Below are positions 45,401 through 60,400 of a stretch of 64,000 bases of DNA, one piece after another. Position 1 is the first letter of the stretch, and each line of letters starts with the position of its first letter. This stretch comes from Lagopus muta (lineage: Eukaryota > Chordata > Aves > Galliformes > Phasianidae): NCBI RefSeq assembly GCF_023343835.1, contig NC_064433.1, positions 135,807,957-135,871,956 on the forward strand, given 5' to 3'. Below the pieces are notes generated by a model. The model was not told the origin of the DNA, did no database searches, and saw only the letters and a list, made by a program, of their open reading frames with translations. A program made the position numbers and the translations under genes.

Positions 45401-48400
45401 AAAGGAAGAGGAGGAAGATACATAGCTTTGTGGTTTGACTCCCTCACAAGATCTGGAGTGAATCTCTGCATCCTTGTATTAGGCTACAGACTACATCAGT
45501 TTACCTCATCAAAGACCTACCAAACTTTTCCAGCACCACCAAATTTAAATGAAGTGAACAGGGTTTTTTTTATGTTTCTTGTCTTATACAAAGAAGGTTT
45601 TAAATGTGGAGACTTAATACCACAAAATGCATCCATCTAAGTCATTAAAAGCACATCCGTTCAGAGTGTTAAAATATAACACAGATTGAAATTATATATA
45701 ATGTGGTTACTATATACAATTAGTACAGTTATATATGATAATATTTACACATTCTATGAAATTAATGTATAATTATAACATTATTAAAATATATCCTTAT
45801 TTATAAATTATAACAAGCCTTTTTAATAACTGGGTAAAAGGATACTATTAAAATAAACCAGTTCTGAGCATAAACAAAAAACACCCTCAGCACATACGGC
45901 TAGATTTACACGACAAAGAGCTAAAAGCCATATTTGCATTAATGCTCTGATGTGTTAGCACAGAGCAATCTGGTTCTGTCAGGTTATGTCAGCACAGAAT
46001 GTGGCATTGTTATATAAGGACATACAGTTGCCTGTCACTGTAACTGCATTAGCACATCATTGCATCTAAGGTTATCAGTCAGGCTTTTCAACAACAGTGC
46101 TCAGCCTAACCCTTACTTTATTCCTCCTTCCAGTAAAAACGACTTTGCTATCACCACACCATACCGTGGTACACGGTATTAACAGCCTGAAACCAAAAGA
46201 ACTTCTGAGTAACTTCAGCAGAGGAGGTTTGCTTTGGTTTTGTTAAGGTACCTTGATCCTTATCTCTTTGTCAGAAATTTTCTTATGTTTCTCTGCTTCT
46301 TTCCTTTTACGTCTTTCCTCTTCTCTGCGTTTCCTTTTCTCTTCTTCTCTCAGACGCTTCTTCTCCAATTCCCTCCGCCTCCGTTCCTCCCTTTTCTCCT
46401 CTCGAATTCTCTGAAGAGTTCAAAACGATTAATTGTGAATTGCCCAAAGGAAAACCACTTGAAACATAAATGTTGAACTTCAGGCAAAAATCTGAACGTA
46501 CCTGCTTTTCTAATTTTCTATTTTTAATATATTCCAAAAGGGGTGTTGTTCTTCTAGCTAAAACACAAAAAATTTGTGATATAGTGTTCAACTCCTAAAA
46601 TATGTACTCATTTCTTTACTTCAGTACTAATCCCTTCTTTCTAACTTTATCTGCAAGAGAGCCAAATAATATATAAATCTATTTATTTTGTATGGATGGT
46701 GTTCCCATCATTCCACTTTAGAAGCACATTATTTGGGATTGTTGGTTTTTTTCTTTTGCTGATAGGGTAAGAAGCAACAGAGATAAGTTGCTTGATTATT
46801 TAACTTTTAAATTTAAAATCATATATTTTCAGAAAATGGCATTTTTCTCTTGCTCATCAAAAAAATAACCGTGTTCAGTATCTAATTCTACCACATTCCT
46901 ACTACTGTATCTATTTCTCTTTTAACTTTTGTACATCAAAACCTAGTTAGATTGCTGTTCATGTACAGTCCACATATCTCACATATCACTCTTCAGTCCC
47001 AAATTTCAAAGTACATTATGAAAGAAACATTCTCATTCACATATAACATTTCCATTGGACTCCCATTTAGCATTCACCATTCCATGGAAAAACAAGAATA
47101 ATAAAAGATAAATAGGATATAGGATATAGGATACAACAAAGTGTCAATAGATTCAACAAAGCTCTGGTTTCCCAAATAACGTATTTGGGTGATCATTTGC
47201 TGGATCACACAGCCATTCTTACGTTACAGAACTATCTTCACACCCCAAAATCAAGCCTAAGTCACTTGCCTGAGCCATCCTCAAATTCTACTGAAGCTTG
47301 AAGACATCATCAAATTTTGTATCATACATAAGGCACCTACGATTGTCAATGCTGAATTCAAATTTGAACCCACATACTGTGAGCAGAAAAGAATGTTACA
47401 GAAAATACTTAGCTAAAAAATGCTCTACAATTTTTATAGTCTCTTCCTGAAACCAGTAGAAAACAGCAAATGATACGATTTGGAAGAAAGAACAGAAAAG
47501 GGAAAAGAAAAAAAGAAATTCTCAATCAAATTTCAAATGGCGTAGCCGAAATCCAGACATACCCTCCTATCCCAAAACCATTTGAATGTTTTTGTTTAGA
47601 ATATCTAAATAACTTAAGAGCAAAAAACAAACAAACAAGAAACCTAAACAAAAAAGCTTTGTTGTGAAGTTATGAATTAATAAGTTTGATTTGATTCAGT
47701 GTTTATCTTTAGCAAATATCAGTGTTCAAAAGCAAGAAGCAAAACAGACTTGCTGGTTTGGGATATTCCTCTCTCTACCCCTATACTTCCAGTGCTTTTT
47801 CTTTCTTTCCTCTGTGCCCACAATTTCTGACAAATTTTAGCTCCTCACTGTCCTCCCTTCCAGTCTCCCAAATCTGCAGCTCTGCTGCCCTCTCCTGCCC
47901 CTGTAAATTCCCTGTCTGAGCATCTCTGGTCATTTCCACACGCTGGAATTGACCACAGATTGTCACCAGAAGGTATGAGGAAGAATCTGCCACACCAGGG
48001 GTCCAGCACCTGATTCTAGACATGACTAAGGCTGCAGTGCAAGGGGTTGGATCAGAAATGGCAACATGGAAGTTCACAGAAGAGAGGCAGTGTGACGGGT
48101 ACTATCAGAAGAGGAAGATAAAAAAAAGATGCATATCAATAAAATTTGAATCACACTCCCCTCATTTATAAGCCTTACTCTAAATAAAAATCTAAGGTTT
48201 TTCTGTAAACGTTTAAGAAATGTTGAAAGAAAATACATTACAAAATGAAGAAATCCATCAGCAACAACTTTTATATTTTATCTTGCTTTCTACAAACAAG
48301 CCAGAAGAATGAGCTTACCTTTATCCTGTTACAGAGAAATTCTGTTTTATATCTCTCTGTCACACTGAAATTGAGGAGCTAACGCATCTGACGTGATGCA

Positions 48401-51400
48401 CAAACCATGCTGGCTTGCAGTAGCAACGCTACCTGGAGAAATGCTGAGAATGTAAGGCCCAATTCTGCCAACAAAGTCCTGGGCACATCTTTCATTAACT
48501 TAAGTAGTTATTAGCACCTTTGAAACTAGACATACACATAACCTAACGTCTCACACGTTTTTGCTATAAACTTGCCATCCATTGAAGTGATCTATGTTTT
48601 TGTACTGATAGCAAAAAACAACTGATTAGATTTTCTGTGGTTTAACACACACAGACTGTTAACATTCCTTATGTCGAGCTGCTTTCAGGCAACTTTGTTA
48701 TTTTGAAATCTGTGGCTCTCAAAGCTGATCATCTTCACTGCGAGTCAGAGTATTTTTAAGTTCATCTTTCTGGAAACTGTAGGCTTTCTTAGAAAAAGTT
48801 GAGTGCTTGTGCTCTGCTCTTCAATACTAGGATGATTGGGGGGTAAATAAAAATTACTGGGGAAACTTCCATAGTGAGAAGAGCCACAGTGTTACTGATA
48901 GCAGAATTTGCTAAATGGCCACAGTTCTGCAACTTCCATTTCCTCTACATTGTTGAAGTTCCACATCTTCCCAGCACACTATTAATTTATGCACATGAAG
49001 AAAAACTAATGCTGCTCTGCATAAATGCTTGTTACACACAGGGACCAAAAAACAAAACAAAATAAAACAAAAAAAAGAGCAGGCTACTTTTCAATTATAA
49101 AGAAATAACAGCAAAAGTTGGTTTTTGGTTGGTTTTGTTTGTTTGTTTGTTTTTTCCTAGCAAATTGTCACACCAGGGAAAAGAGTGAGTGCTCTACAGG
49201 TTGTCACTTAGAGGTGCAGCACACCAATAATCCCTGTTACCCTGAAAGCTGAGTTCTGGCAGCTGCCAAGTTCCAGTATTCTGGAAAGAGTTATCTGTGT
49301 TTCTCAGTGTGATGTAGCACTATTATTTAGAGGCTTTGAAAAGACATAGATCACATCACATCTGCAATGAAAAACAGGTCTTCCCTACCAGGAAAATTTT
49401 CTCTCAGTAATGTAAGAGTTCTGAAAGAGCTTTGACAATGTGCTAAAATGCAGAACTACTCCAAGCCAGAGCTGGGCAGGGCTTCTTGCCCTTAGCATGA
49501 TGGTAGGGAGGCTTCATCACCTGTGACCACCTCCTGCAATGCTTACTGCTCCTCATCATTCATGTCTGTGCTGCAAACTCCTTTAACAGCTTTATTTTTC
49601 TCTATGTAGTTCAGTATTCTAACAGCCCTAGCAATTAAGATATTCTGACCTCAGAAAAACGTGAGCAGTCAGCACTGCTGTACTGAGTGCTGCATTTCAT
49701 CCCATCTGCTTTTTTTTTTCCCCACATCTTTCCAGGTCTGTTTTGTGCATCTTCTAATAACAGCCTTCTTCTACATGTTTGCTGATAGTCAAATAATTAT
49801 CTAAAGCATGGCACTGCTGTGGAGTGTTACAGTCACTAAGTCAGTCCCATAAAGGTACTCTTTGAAAGACTGAATTGAAAAGAAGACAAAGCATCATATT
49901 TCTGTTATACAGCACAATATGGATCACAGCACACAGTTTGCCCTTCGTTGACAACACACTCATGATTTGTGCTTGTAACTAGTAATATTCATATTGCTGA
50001 AACCTGTAATTGAAATTTGATGTAATTTGTTCAGGAAGATTTCAGCGATATCTTATTAAAGATTCCCCATGAGACTGTGAAAGTCATGCTGCATGCATAT
50101 AGAGAATAAAGCATAGCCTTACTTTCAAAGCTTTTGCAAAAGCTTGCCCATGAGAACAGAGGTCATTTCATGTTTCACAATAAAAGCAGCTAATGTCAGA
50201 GAGCAACTGTTAGGCATTTAGCTATTTTATCTTTTGAAAATAAATCTTACATCTTTTTATAACACATCCGTAAGCATTTAGAAGTACGAAGGACCTAACT
50301 GAAGCCACTCCCCATGCAGAACTTCTGGTGAAGTCAAGTGATTCCATGCACGGAGCCTCGAAAGAACAGGAGAGGTGTTTCCTCTCACTACTTGGCTGGG
50401 GAATAAAATTCCTAAGTGTGATAACCTCAGCCTCTACCAGATTGAACAGGTCATATCATGCAGTAATACCTTAAAGATATAAAAATAATATATTAAATAT
50501 TCTCAAAAATAAGAAAAGTCAAGAAAACAGACCAATGAGTTCCCTTGTTTTGGCCTCAATCTCTCCCAAAAGAGTCTCAGGATTGGCACAGATTTTCTCT
50601 TCATCAGCACAGTAACTTTCTAAAAATTTCCTATATTCTGGGTCTGTGAAGATAAATTTTTGAACTATGTTAGTACTTCACACGACAGAAATGGAATCTA
50701 TTTTCCACTGTGACATCATGAAGGTATGCTTACCATCTTCAATGCTCCCAGCCTTGGCATCTTTCTTTTTCAACTTCTTTTTAGAAATCTTCTGAAATGG
50801 AGCAAATTCAACCACTGCAGGGTACTCCAAACCTTAAAAGAGATCATCACTTAATTTTTATTTTGGGAAGCATTCCTTGTATTCAAGTAAGGTTTTCCAA
50901 ACCCTTCAAATCTGCGTTGGGTAGCCTTACTTGAAAGCAAAGGTGGATGTTTCTAAATTCCCATCCTAAATTTCTAAGGACAAATCGCACATGGCTGTAT
51001 TTTGGATTCAAAACAAAATACTTTAATATTTGAACCACATACTTCAACATTATTATTATTACATTATTATTTTGACATGCTAGCAAAAGCTGTCAAAATG
51101 AAGACGAGTGCTGTTGCACAGCAAGTTTTACATTATCATTTATAATTCTCTTTCAATTCTTCAAAGATTGCCATTGAATAGAAAAAACTGACATCAAATC
51201 TCATGCTGACAAACAAGTAAGTACTACTGGGAGGTGAATTTTAAACAACTGAGCAACTTCTGTAACATTTTGTCGCCAGAAATCTAAATTAAAAAAAAAA
51301 AACCAACCAACCAACCAACTGGCTAATATACAGTTGAAAGAAATGCTGCCTTCTTTCAGAATTCTAAAACCCACAGTGTACAAGTGTGTGAAACTCTTCC

Positions 51401-54400
51401 TTCCGCTTTCTATTATGGTGAACTACACAACTTCTAGTTTGTGTTTATTGGCTAGATTCTTTGGTTTTGAGTTTTGCCTTGCACCCTGGAATCGTCTTTG
51501 GATTGCTATGAGGACAGCGTGTAGCTTTTGAATTTTGCCTGGTTTCCACTTAATGCAGGTTCAAGACCACACTTAGCTCAAGTCTACTGAAAATATGATT
51601 TAAATCTGTTAACCATTCTGAACCTAGTAATCCTTATTTTAGATTGAGCCTCATAAATGAAACGCTGCCACAAGCTTCACTAGAAGGCACTTGCAATCCA
51701 AGCTTGGGCTTGGTATTTGCAAACAACCATGCCAAACTGACTAGCTGTCTCCAAACTCAGTTTTGTAGTGTACACAATATTCTGGCTTCAATCCAGCATA
51801 ACATTGAGGAATGTGCCTAATTTAGACTACGTGGAGTCTTGGCAGAATCATAAAAATAGTTTATTTCTACTTCAGCTAAAACAACCCAGCTGTTTCAGAG
51901 AAGAAGGCAAGATGAAACACGAACATTAAGGAGCTCTGTTAGTAAGGAGTTGCCCTGTCTCCTACTTTACAGCAGAATTTGAAATCTGGCGATCACATAC
52001 AGTGAGGAATGTGCTGTTCTCCACCTTTGGAAAAATCTATCCAAATCCAAGTTAGAAGCTTATCACAGAATTAACTGGTTTGGGTTGGAAGGGACCTCAA
52101 AGATCAGGTTGTCCAAAGCCCCATCCAACCTGGTCTTGAACACTTTGAGTGATGAAACATATGAAATATCTGAGGTAGGAAAAGCTGCAGAGATACTTAT
52201 TAGTTTGGCAGACAGCTTCAATGGAGAATAACTCTCCAGTAAGACCAGACAAGACTATTTCACAGGACCTCTGCAACACTCAGCACACAAAATAGACAGT
52301 GTTCAATAAAACCCACAAATCAAGTTTCTTTTTATACAACCCACGCAATTTTTAACAGAATCTGCAAGTGAGGCAAGGAACAGCTACAGAACACACTGTT
52401 TCTTGGCTATGGCTGCTTAAAACTATTGTAGATCAGAATTTATGCACACCTACATTACAGAGATCTGTTGGACAAACTTGCAAACTGAACATTTCAAAGG
52501 CGGCAACTAATCTCATCACTCCTTTGCTTGCAACTCAAGATGTTCAGGCTCTTATCGACAAATACAGGTAAGCACACACAGTTATGGAAATCAGGCTGAA
52601 AGCATCTGAGGTTCTATCAAACATAAATGCTCTCTGAAAAGTCAAGGCATACATATCTCATATCGTGCAACCAAAATGGTGAGGACAATGGTTTTGGTTT
52701 TGCTTTCTCAGCAGGGGAATGCATAGCACTGCTTTATCTCACAGAAACACACCAAAGAATCCAGCCACTCGTGCTTGCAATGTTTTGGGTCACTGTTGTG
52801 ATGAATTGTGAAGCTCACATAAGATAATGAATAGGATCCTGACAGTGTGCTGCTTGAGTTACAAAAATGCAGATGAATTGTGCACACCACGCAGACAAGT
52901 AAGACTGCATGGACAAATACATTTTTCACTTCATTATCTTTAAATAGCCAGATTTTGCTTTAGTGTACTTTTATGTAATTAACTGTATATTGAGAAAAAA
53001 AAAAAGCTTAATTATAAAAAATGAAATGAATTAATGTTCTAAAATGGTATGTAGGTATGTATGTATTCACATGTAATATCTTACAAATAGTCCAACCTTT
53101 ATTATCAATGAAGACATAGCCATCAAAGCGATCTCTAAAAAGAAGGATGTCCTCAGGATTTCTAAAGTTAATGTATGCTCTTGAGTAGAGATGAGGATAA
53201 AGGCTGCAACAAGAAACAATGTTATTTTCTGTTATTTACTATTCCGTTCAGGCCTGGAAAAATGAAATAGATAGATCACACTGCCATTCTCATTCTCTTT
53301 GGGAAACGGCTACCTTAATCATGCATACTTAAGTCTCTACATACATACAAAAATATCTATTATATCTATCAACTCGGTGACTGAATTCCTGATACAACTG
53401 TGAAATTTATTCTGAGCAAATGTTTCTAGCTTGTTTTGTCTCCTTAAATTGCAGAGCATACATTTCCATTTCGTGGGATCAAAGCTTGAAGTCTATTTGT
53501 TCATGACTTGAGAAATGAATAACAGCAGTGCTTTTGGAGAACTTCTTGGGCATGATAGGAAAGTCTTCCATTGCTGACACAGTAGAAGTAAAAGCTTTCA
53601 GTGAACTGGAAGTCGCCAAGCCATCACTGTATTTAAAGAGATTCCCACCTTAAAGAAAGATTAAATAACCTAATACCTGGCAAGCTAATATGCTGCATTC
53701 CATACAAATAAACTTAACTGGACATGTGCATGAATATGTATGCAATGTCTAATTGTGGAGAAAAATTACTGAAAAAATCAAAAAACCTTTTTTAGCAAAA
53801 GAAAGAACAGGTACTTACCCAATATAATTGTGATCCTTCAAGAATTTGTTGGCACTGGTTCCACTCTAAATATTAGCGTGCCAGATCAAAACCTCAGGGC
53901 TGGCACACCACCTCCAGCAATAGAACTATGGTAATGTAATGCATTACCATTCATCAGCTAAGTGTCAGGTGCACACTTAACTCTCTCTCCCACACAATTA
54001 TGATGTAAAAAGGTTTGGCTTAATCTGCTTTTAGTGATGTCTGCATGTTAATACATTTTTTTAATATACTTGAACGTATCTGATTTGAACGTGAGCCCAT
54101 AAATTTAATATATCTGTGTTCATTGTACTGCTGCCATACAAGTGCTGTCTTAAGATAAACCCACCAGCAGCAGCAGAAGACAATCAGCACACACAGTTGC
54201 AACCAGATTTAAAATCACAGCTATTTCAGAATGAGATTTTCACATCCGGTGAGGAAGAGCAAAGATAGAGGTCACGTGTGTGGCATCTCAAAGAGTAACA
54301 GTTACTACAAGTAATCATTTTCTCTTTTTCAGATGTGTGTCTATGTGAATTCCACATTGCATTTTGCAAGGTGACCAAAGAGCAGCACTGCTGATATCTA

Positions 54401-57400
54401 ACCATGTTGTAAAATGCCCCAACTTGTGCTTGACATCGTAGTCAGAAGAAACACTTAATGAAGTGCAAGAGGGCTTTTCTCACTTAGATGTTTTACAAGG
54501 TGACTCTAAAGCATGCAGAAGATGCGCCTTCTAATTCTATGGAATTGTTATTTCATACATATTTATTCACTATTTTGACACTCTAGGAAGGGAATAGCCT
54601 TGAATGAACTGCAAGCAGGTACCACAGAAGCACAGGACGGCTCAGGCTGGCAGGGACCCTCTGGGTCCCTCTGGTCCAACCCCTGCTCCAGCAGGGCCAC
54701 TCAGAGCAGGGTGCCCAGGGCCATGGGGCTTCAGAAGATCTCCAAGAAGGGAGGCAACCACAGAAATGCCTGACTGGGCACAGCTAGTGCTATGCTGTTG
54801 ACACAAAGCAGTGCTGAAAGATGCTACACAGAGCACGCTTCCTTATCCAGCACAGCTCACACAGGTGGTACAGTCTGCTTGCAGGAAACATCTAGACAGC
54901 TCAACCTAATGAGCATGGGTACATATAGCTGTGCTTTGCCATGGAGTTCTTCCACACACCCTGCAGAGTTCTATGTTATCAGATTTGCAAACCTCTGGTC
55001 TGCACATGAAACACTAGGCATCTCCAGGAGCGCGTGGAGTCATTAGCAACATGCAGTGCAGCTGAAACAAGCCAGCTTCCATCTCAGTGTTTTCAAAGCA
55101 AGAAAAAAAAGGATGAAATTTAACCGCTTTCATGATTTTTAACAGTATATACTGTCAAAAAGTAATATTAGAAAACTCTTTAGAAAACAGTAAGAGTTGC
55201 AAGTGTCTGCAAAGAAGGAAAGTCTACTGTGACACTTCATAGTTGTGCTGGAAGAAGTGCCTCTTAACTGCTGCATAAGCAAAGAAGTCTGGTAAGTGAT
55301 GGCTCCCAGGAAGGAACAAACCTCTGTCACTTCAACAATACTATTCCTATCTTACACTCCAAATGTTCTTTAGTGTAAGAGACCTGAAACTGGAGATTGA
55401 TATGGTTATACAGTAGAAGTACTGAAGATTCACCAAGCAAAAATAACCTTCAGGGTTAGCAGCCTAATCACAGAATGCTTTGAGGTGGAAGGGACCTTTA
55501 AGATCACCTGGCTCCAAGCCCCTGCTATAGGCAGGGACATTACTCTCTAGACCAGGTTGCTCACAGCCCCATCCAGCCTGGCCTTGAATGCTTCCAGGGA
55601 GGGGGCATCCACAGCCTCACTGGGCAACCTGTTCCAGCCCCTGTCTCACCACCCTCACTGTAAAGAACTCCTTCCTCATATCTAGTCTAAATCTGCTCTC
55701 TTCCAGTTTAAAGCCATTTCCCCTTGTCCTGTCACTACTTGCCCTTATAAAATGTCCCTCCCAGCTTTCCTGTAGGCCACTTCAGGTACTGGAAGGCCAC
55801 TATAAGGCTCCCCCTGGAGCCCTCTCTTCTCTAGGATGAAGGACTCCAGCTGTCCCAGACTGTTTTCATACAGAAGGTGCTCCAGTCCTCTGCTATCATT
55901 GCTATCTAAGATTGAGAAGTCCTGAGTTTGAGTTCCTAATTTAATGACCATTGCAGTGCTTTATCAGCCCTCAGTTTCCACAAAACTAACTGAAAAAAGC
56001 TACTTCTCTGGCTCGGTGCACAGAACTGCTTGGCCATAGATTTTCTTCTTCTGCAGTAACTTATTACTCACAGTTGGACACATAAGACTCATGAAAAAGA
56101 AATAAAAAAACAAACAATTTTCTTCATTATTTCCTTCAGCTAGCACACCAACACCATCCATTTCCCATCTGATTTGGAAATATTATCTTTTCCAACATAG
56201 GATTTTTCTAACATTTTTTGCTTAGACTTTGATATCAAAGTATCTTTCAAACAGAGAAACATGTATTAGTAAGAGAACAATGTGCATCTGGAACATGTAA
56301 ATGTTCTCTGGACACAATCCCTGGAAAGCAAGGATTTAGACTTTGTCTTCAAAAATAAGGGATCCAACGTAATTGAGATACATTTTAAGTCTTCAAGAAC
56401 TTCACATCAGCAGAAACATACTAAATATACTAAACATACATACTAAAGCATGCTTGTCTACAGTGTGATATTGGTATGCACAGTAGCACAATCAAATTGG
56501 ATTCTCTCTCCATTACTGTTGCCATGTATCAGGGTAGAAGGTGACAGACAAATAGCTGTGACAATGCTTAGAAAGTACACGTTCCTCCTCTGATGCAGCC
56601 ACTTCTACTAATAAAGAGCCCGTCCTCAAATGCGAGTGGGCTATCAGTTACATAAAAGCCTGATCTGTGTTTCGGATCCCTTCAAGCTTTTTATCCAACA
56701 GCAGCAGTGCATCTGAAAAAAAGAATGCATGAAACTCAACTTCCAAATGGGAAGCTGACTAAACCTAGCAGATCAGAAATGCCTAATAGCGGCCTGGGTT
56801 TCAGGGACCTTCCAACTGCAGCTGCCCGCTCCAGATTCTCTCGCCATTTATCCATCCTCTAAGAACTCAGCAGTGCTGCTGAGCAGCAGAAAGCACATGC
56901 TTCACACGGCTGGGAGGCCACTGTGGCTGCCATCCTCTCACAAGAAGGTACAGTCCAACTCTCTGAAGACATTGGAGAAAACACAGCTTTTGCTCTGCAG
57001 GGCTTTGCCTTCCACACGAGTTCCCCAGGCACTGCTCTACAAAAGGGACCCTGGGCCCTGCACGTCTCCTCCTTTTCTCAATCATCTGCCAGCACAGATA
57101 CCACCTGGGATTTGAAGTTCAGTTTCGAGATTGCATGGCTAGTTTTACCATCACACAGCTGGTTCTCTTTACCCATGTTTACTTTCTGAAATGCTGCTTT
57201 CCATCCACATCATATTTTGGACAGATGCACTGCACATGATGCTGGCATCTCTGTGATATTAATTACAGGCATTTCTATGGAAATAACCCAGACGAGTCTG
57301 ACTATTCACATGTCTTCACTTCAACATACAGTTTCTTTGCTTTCTGTTGTGCGCTGCAGGATATTCAATCTTTTAGGTAATGGGCATTTTTATAACACTA

Positions 57401-60400
57401 ACTACAACATCCCTTTAAACTTTTACGACAATTTCTACAACAACAGTGTTCTAAAAGCTATCTTTTTCTTATCTTTTAGCAGCATTTTGTAAGAAGAGAC
57501 AGCAAGGTTGTCATCTAAAATATAAACAGTAACATAAAGACAGCCATCACATTCTAGTTAAAATACTTACCAACTTATCATTTGTGGTGCATGTACATAT
57601 ATATATATACATGCATTAACATACATATATTAAATACATATATAAAATCAACATATTAATTTCGGAGTGCCCTGTAAACTCCTCCACCCAGTCATGCGTT
57701 TAAGCATAATTTTGGATCAAACTTGATAACTCTTTGTCTGTACACCAAGCTAAAATCCACTGGCCTTCATCGTTGTCTCTACCTATTGCCATTCATACAG
57801 TGGATGGTACTGGCGTAATTTTTAATGAACTGAGCTTTCCCTTTTTACAGATAGAAAACAAGCACAATTTGTCTGGCAGCAAAGAACCAGCAACACCGCA
57901 GCTGTGGTGACCAACCAAGAACCACTGCCTCCTTTATCACACCACAGGTGATTCCCTTAAAGGTGTTGTCCTTCAATTCCTGCGTGCACGCTGCCATCCT
58001 ACAGTAGGAATGCTGTTTGCCTACAATAATCCTCCACAAAACATTGGGAAGCACCTATGATGGCAGAGGAGTGTTGTTTGCAAGATTCTTTGACACAAGG
58101 TAGGGCATCAACTACTTGGCTGGCTTTCACAGAAGCAAAGCTCCTGTTCTCATCTCTTTACTCTTACATTTTTAGTGAGTTCTGCAGTCACTGCCAGTCT
58201 TGAGGGATGACCCAAGTCCTGCAGGAGCAGAGCTCAACCGCTGCACTAGAGTTCTAGAAGGCTCACAAACACACACAGCCTTAAAAGAATATCTAGAAGA
58301 TGTAGTTATTTTTTTGGCACCTGAGAACAAGACCAGACCACCAAGTAGGCAGCCTCTTCATTGTCAGCTACAGGTAGCATGCTTATCAAACCCTCCTGAA
58401 GGCCACAGAATCAGTGACAAACACACTGCTTTGCTTGTATTTTGATACCAATGTACAAGAGAGAAAACAGAACTTAATGCAGTGAATCAAATGCATCAGA
58501 AAAAATGAATGAATTACAACACAAGAGTCAAACTTTGTGAAATGATTTTACTGAAATGGATGTAACAGTGTTACACAATAATGACATCTGAGTTATATGA
58601 AACTGTTAAAAGTTTTACAGCTTGGTTATAATAACAGGACATTATAAAATTACAAGTAACCTTTATCACAAGAACAGTAAAACCAGACTTGATATATGGA
58701 TGCGTATCTTACAAAAACACATGGGTAGACCACAAATGTTTGCTCTGTCCTGTGGGGTAAGATGACCTTGGTAAGAAAAAAGAAGTTCTCTCTCAGCACA
58801 ACTGGTAGGGGATGCTTAGAGGAAATGTATAAATAAGAGGAAACTACAAAGTGACACTTCACCTGCTGCATCATTTCAGCCATTTGCAGCCCAGGGACTT
58901 TGTAATTCAGAACTCACACCCTTGTGTTTAATAGGTCTTCATGGACTAATACTTGTATAGTTCAGTATTTGGCTTCTGAACCATTCTGAACCTCCATTTC
59001 TGACATTGTTCTCAAACACAAAGTTGCACAGCTTAAGAGTGAAAAAGTATTATGTCTGTATTCCACAGCTGGAGAAAACTGAATGAACTCTTACAAATTT
59101 CTGTTCTCTGGAATCCCCACATGGGGCTAAAATGTGGTCTAACAGCATTTAAGGACAAACTTGTCTGCTTCTGAATCATAATCTGTCCATTTGTATGCCT
59201 CACTCTCCTTCCAAAAAGTGTCCTCCTCTCTGAGTAGCTTCTCCAAGCCATTCTTTCATTGGGTAGCATTTAATCTCTATGAATTCACTGCCACTCAACT
59301 TCCTGTATTGGTTGCTACTATGTGCCTGGTACAAGATCTAGAAAGAGTGGAATCAGTGGAAGACAAAAAGACCATGTATAGAAAACATGACCTGGGATGG
59401 GCAACATGATGCTGGTCCAGTAAAACAACAAATAGTCATAGAAAGCCAACTGTTGCCCGTTGCTTATCTTTCTGAAGACTGGTGATAACCTAGATTCTTA
59501 CGCCAACACCTGCTTTGGAAAGTTAAAATTTTCATTTTTGAACTGGTTCCTGGCATTTGCGCAGTTAGGATGAAGACACTCTTTGGAGAAAGCAAGCACC
59601 AAACTGTCACTAAACAGATATTGGTTTCTTTTTGTGGAATTGACTCTGAGAGAACATGTATATATGTGCATATATAAATATGTACGCCTATGGAGGATGA
59701 TTCACCGCACACCAAGACAGGCTAAGCTGGGCAAGATGAATCACATCCTTTAGTTATTCTGAGCACAAGGAGATGTAGCAGATAGGATGCTTTGGTTACT
59801 TCTATGGTTAAATTCATCTAGAAATCATTCTGTTCAAAAGGGAATGGTATTTTGCCACTGTGATACTGAGTATGTTAATGAATAAAAGTTGATTACTTGG
59901 AAAAAAAAGTGGTATGAAATAAAGACAGGAATACATAAGCAAATTAAGAAATTGAGGTCGAATGGCACTCATGAAAAATTTGGTAATATTTCCCCTCAGT
60001 TGTCTTTATCATAGCCAATAAACAACAATTTTTACTAATTAAAAGCAGGGTGATAGTTTCAAACAAAACTATGCTCTATATGCACACAAAAAAAATTTGT
60101 TGACTGTTGAGTTATGAAAACTGTTAAACTATAAAACTGTTGAGTACATATGAAAGAGACAGGAATGTACTATCTCTGCAAATATATATATCCAAATATT
60201 TTATGTAACTTACAAATGGGCTCCATGGACAAAATAAGTAATTGAGTGTCCAAACTGCCTTAATTATGCTTTAAGCACCTGAAATCCTACACAGACAGCT
60301 CATCCTCACCTGGGATCAGCAGTGCAAAACTCAAAATAATCATGAGCAGGGAGAGGGTGTAGCTGCTCCTCCAGCTGCTCCTTGGTTAGACAAGGAGGAA

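Larger units (their letters stand above)
46558..50532. other. UPF3A: UPF3A intron 5
   Basis: A 4-kb AT-rich intron. It contains an (ATAGG)n-like tract at 47112-47133 and G/T-rich simple sequence at 49119-49153. No transposon body or hidden exon that I could support. Confidence 0.6.
50833..53096. other. UPF3A: UPF3A intron 3
   Basis: A 2.3-kb AT-rich intron holding an (AACC)n tract (51291-51321) and a short CR1 remnant (52062-52155). No extra exon supported. Confidence 0.6.
53204..60309. other. UPF3A: UPF3A intron 2
   Basis: The largest intron, 7.1 kb. It contains CR1 copies at 54622-54756 and 55465-55900 and a (TA)n tract near 57597. The 56.9-57.1 kb stretch has overlapping short frames on both strands but no family resemblance or splice context that I trust. 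Confidence 0.6.
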
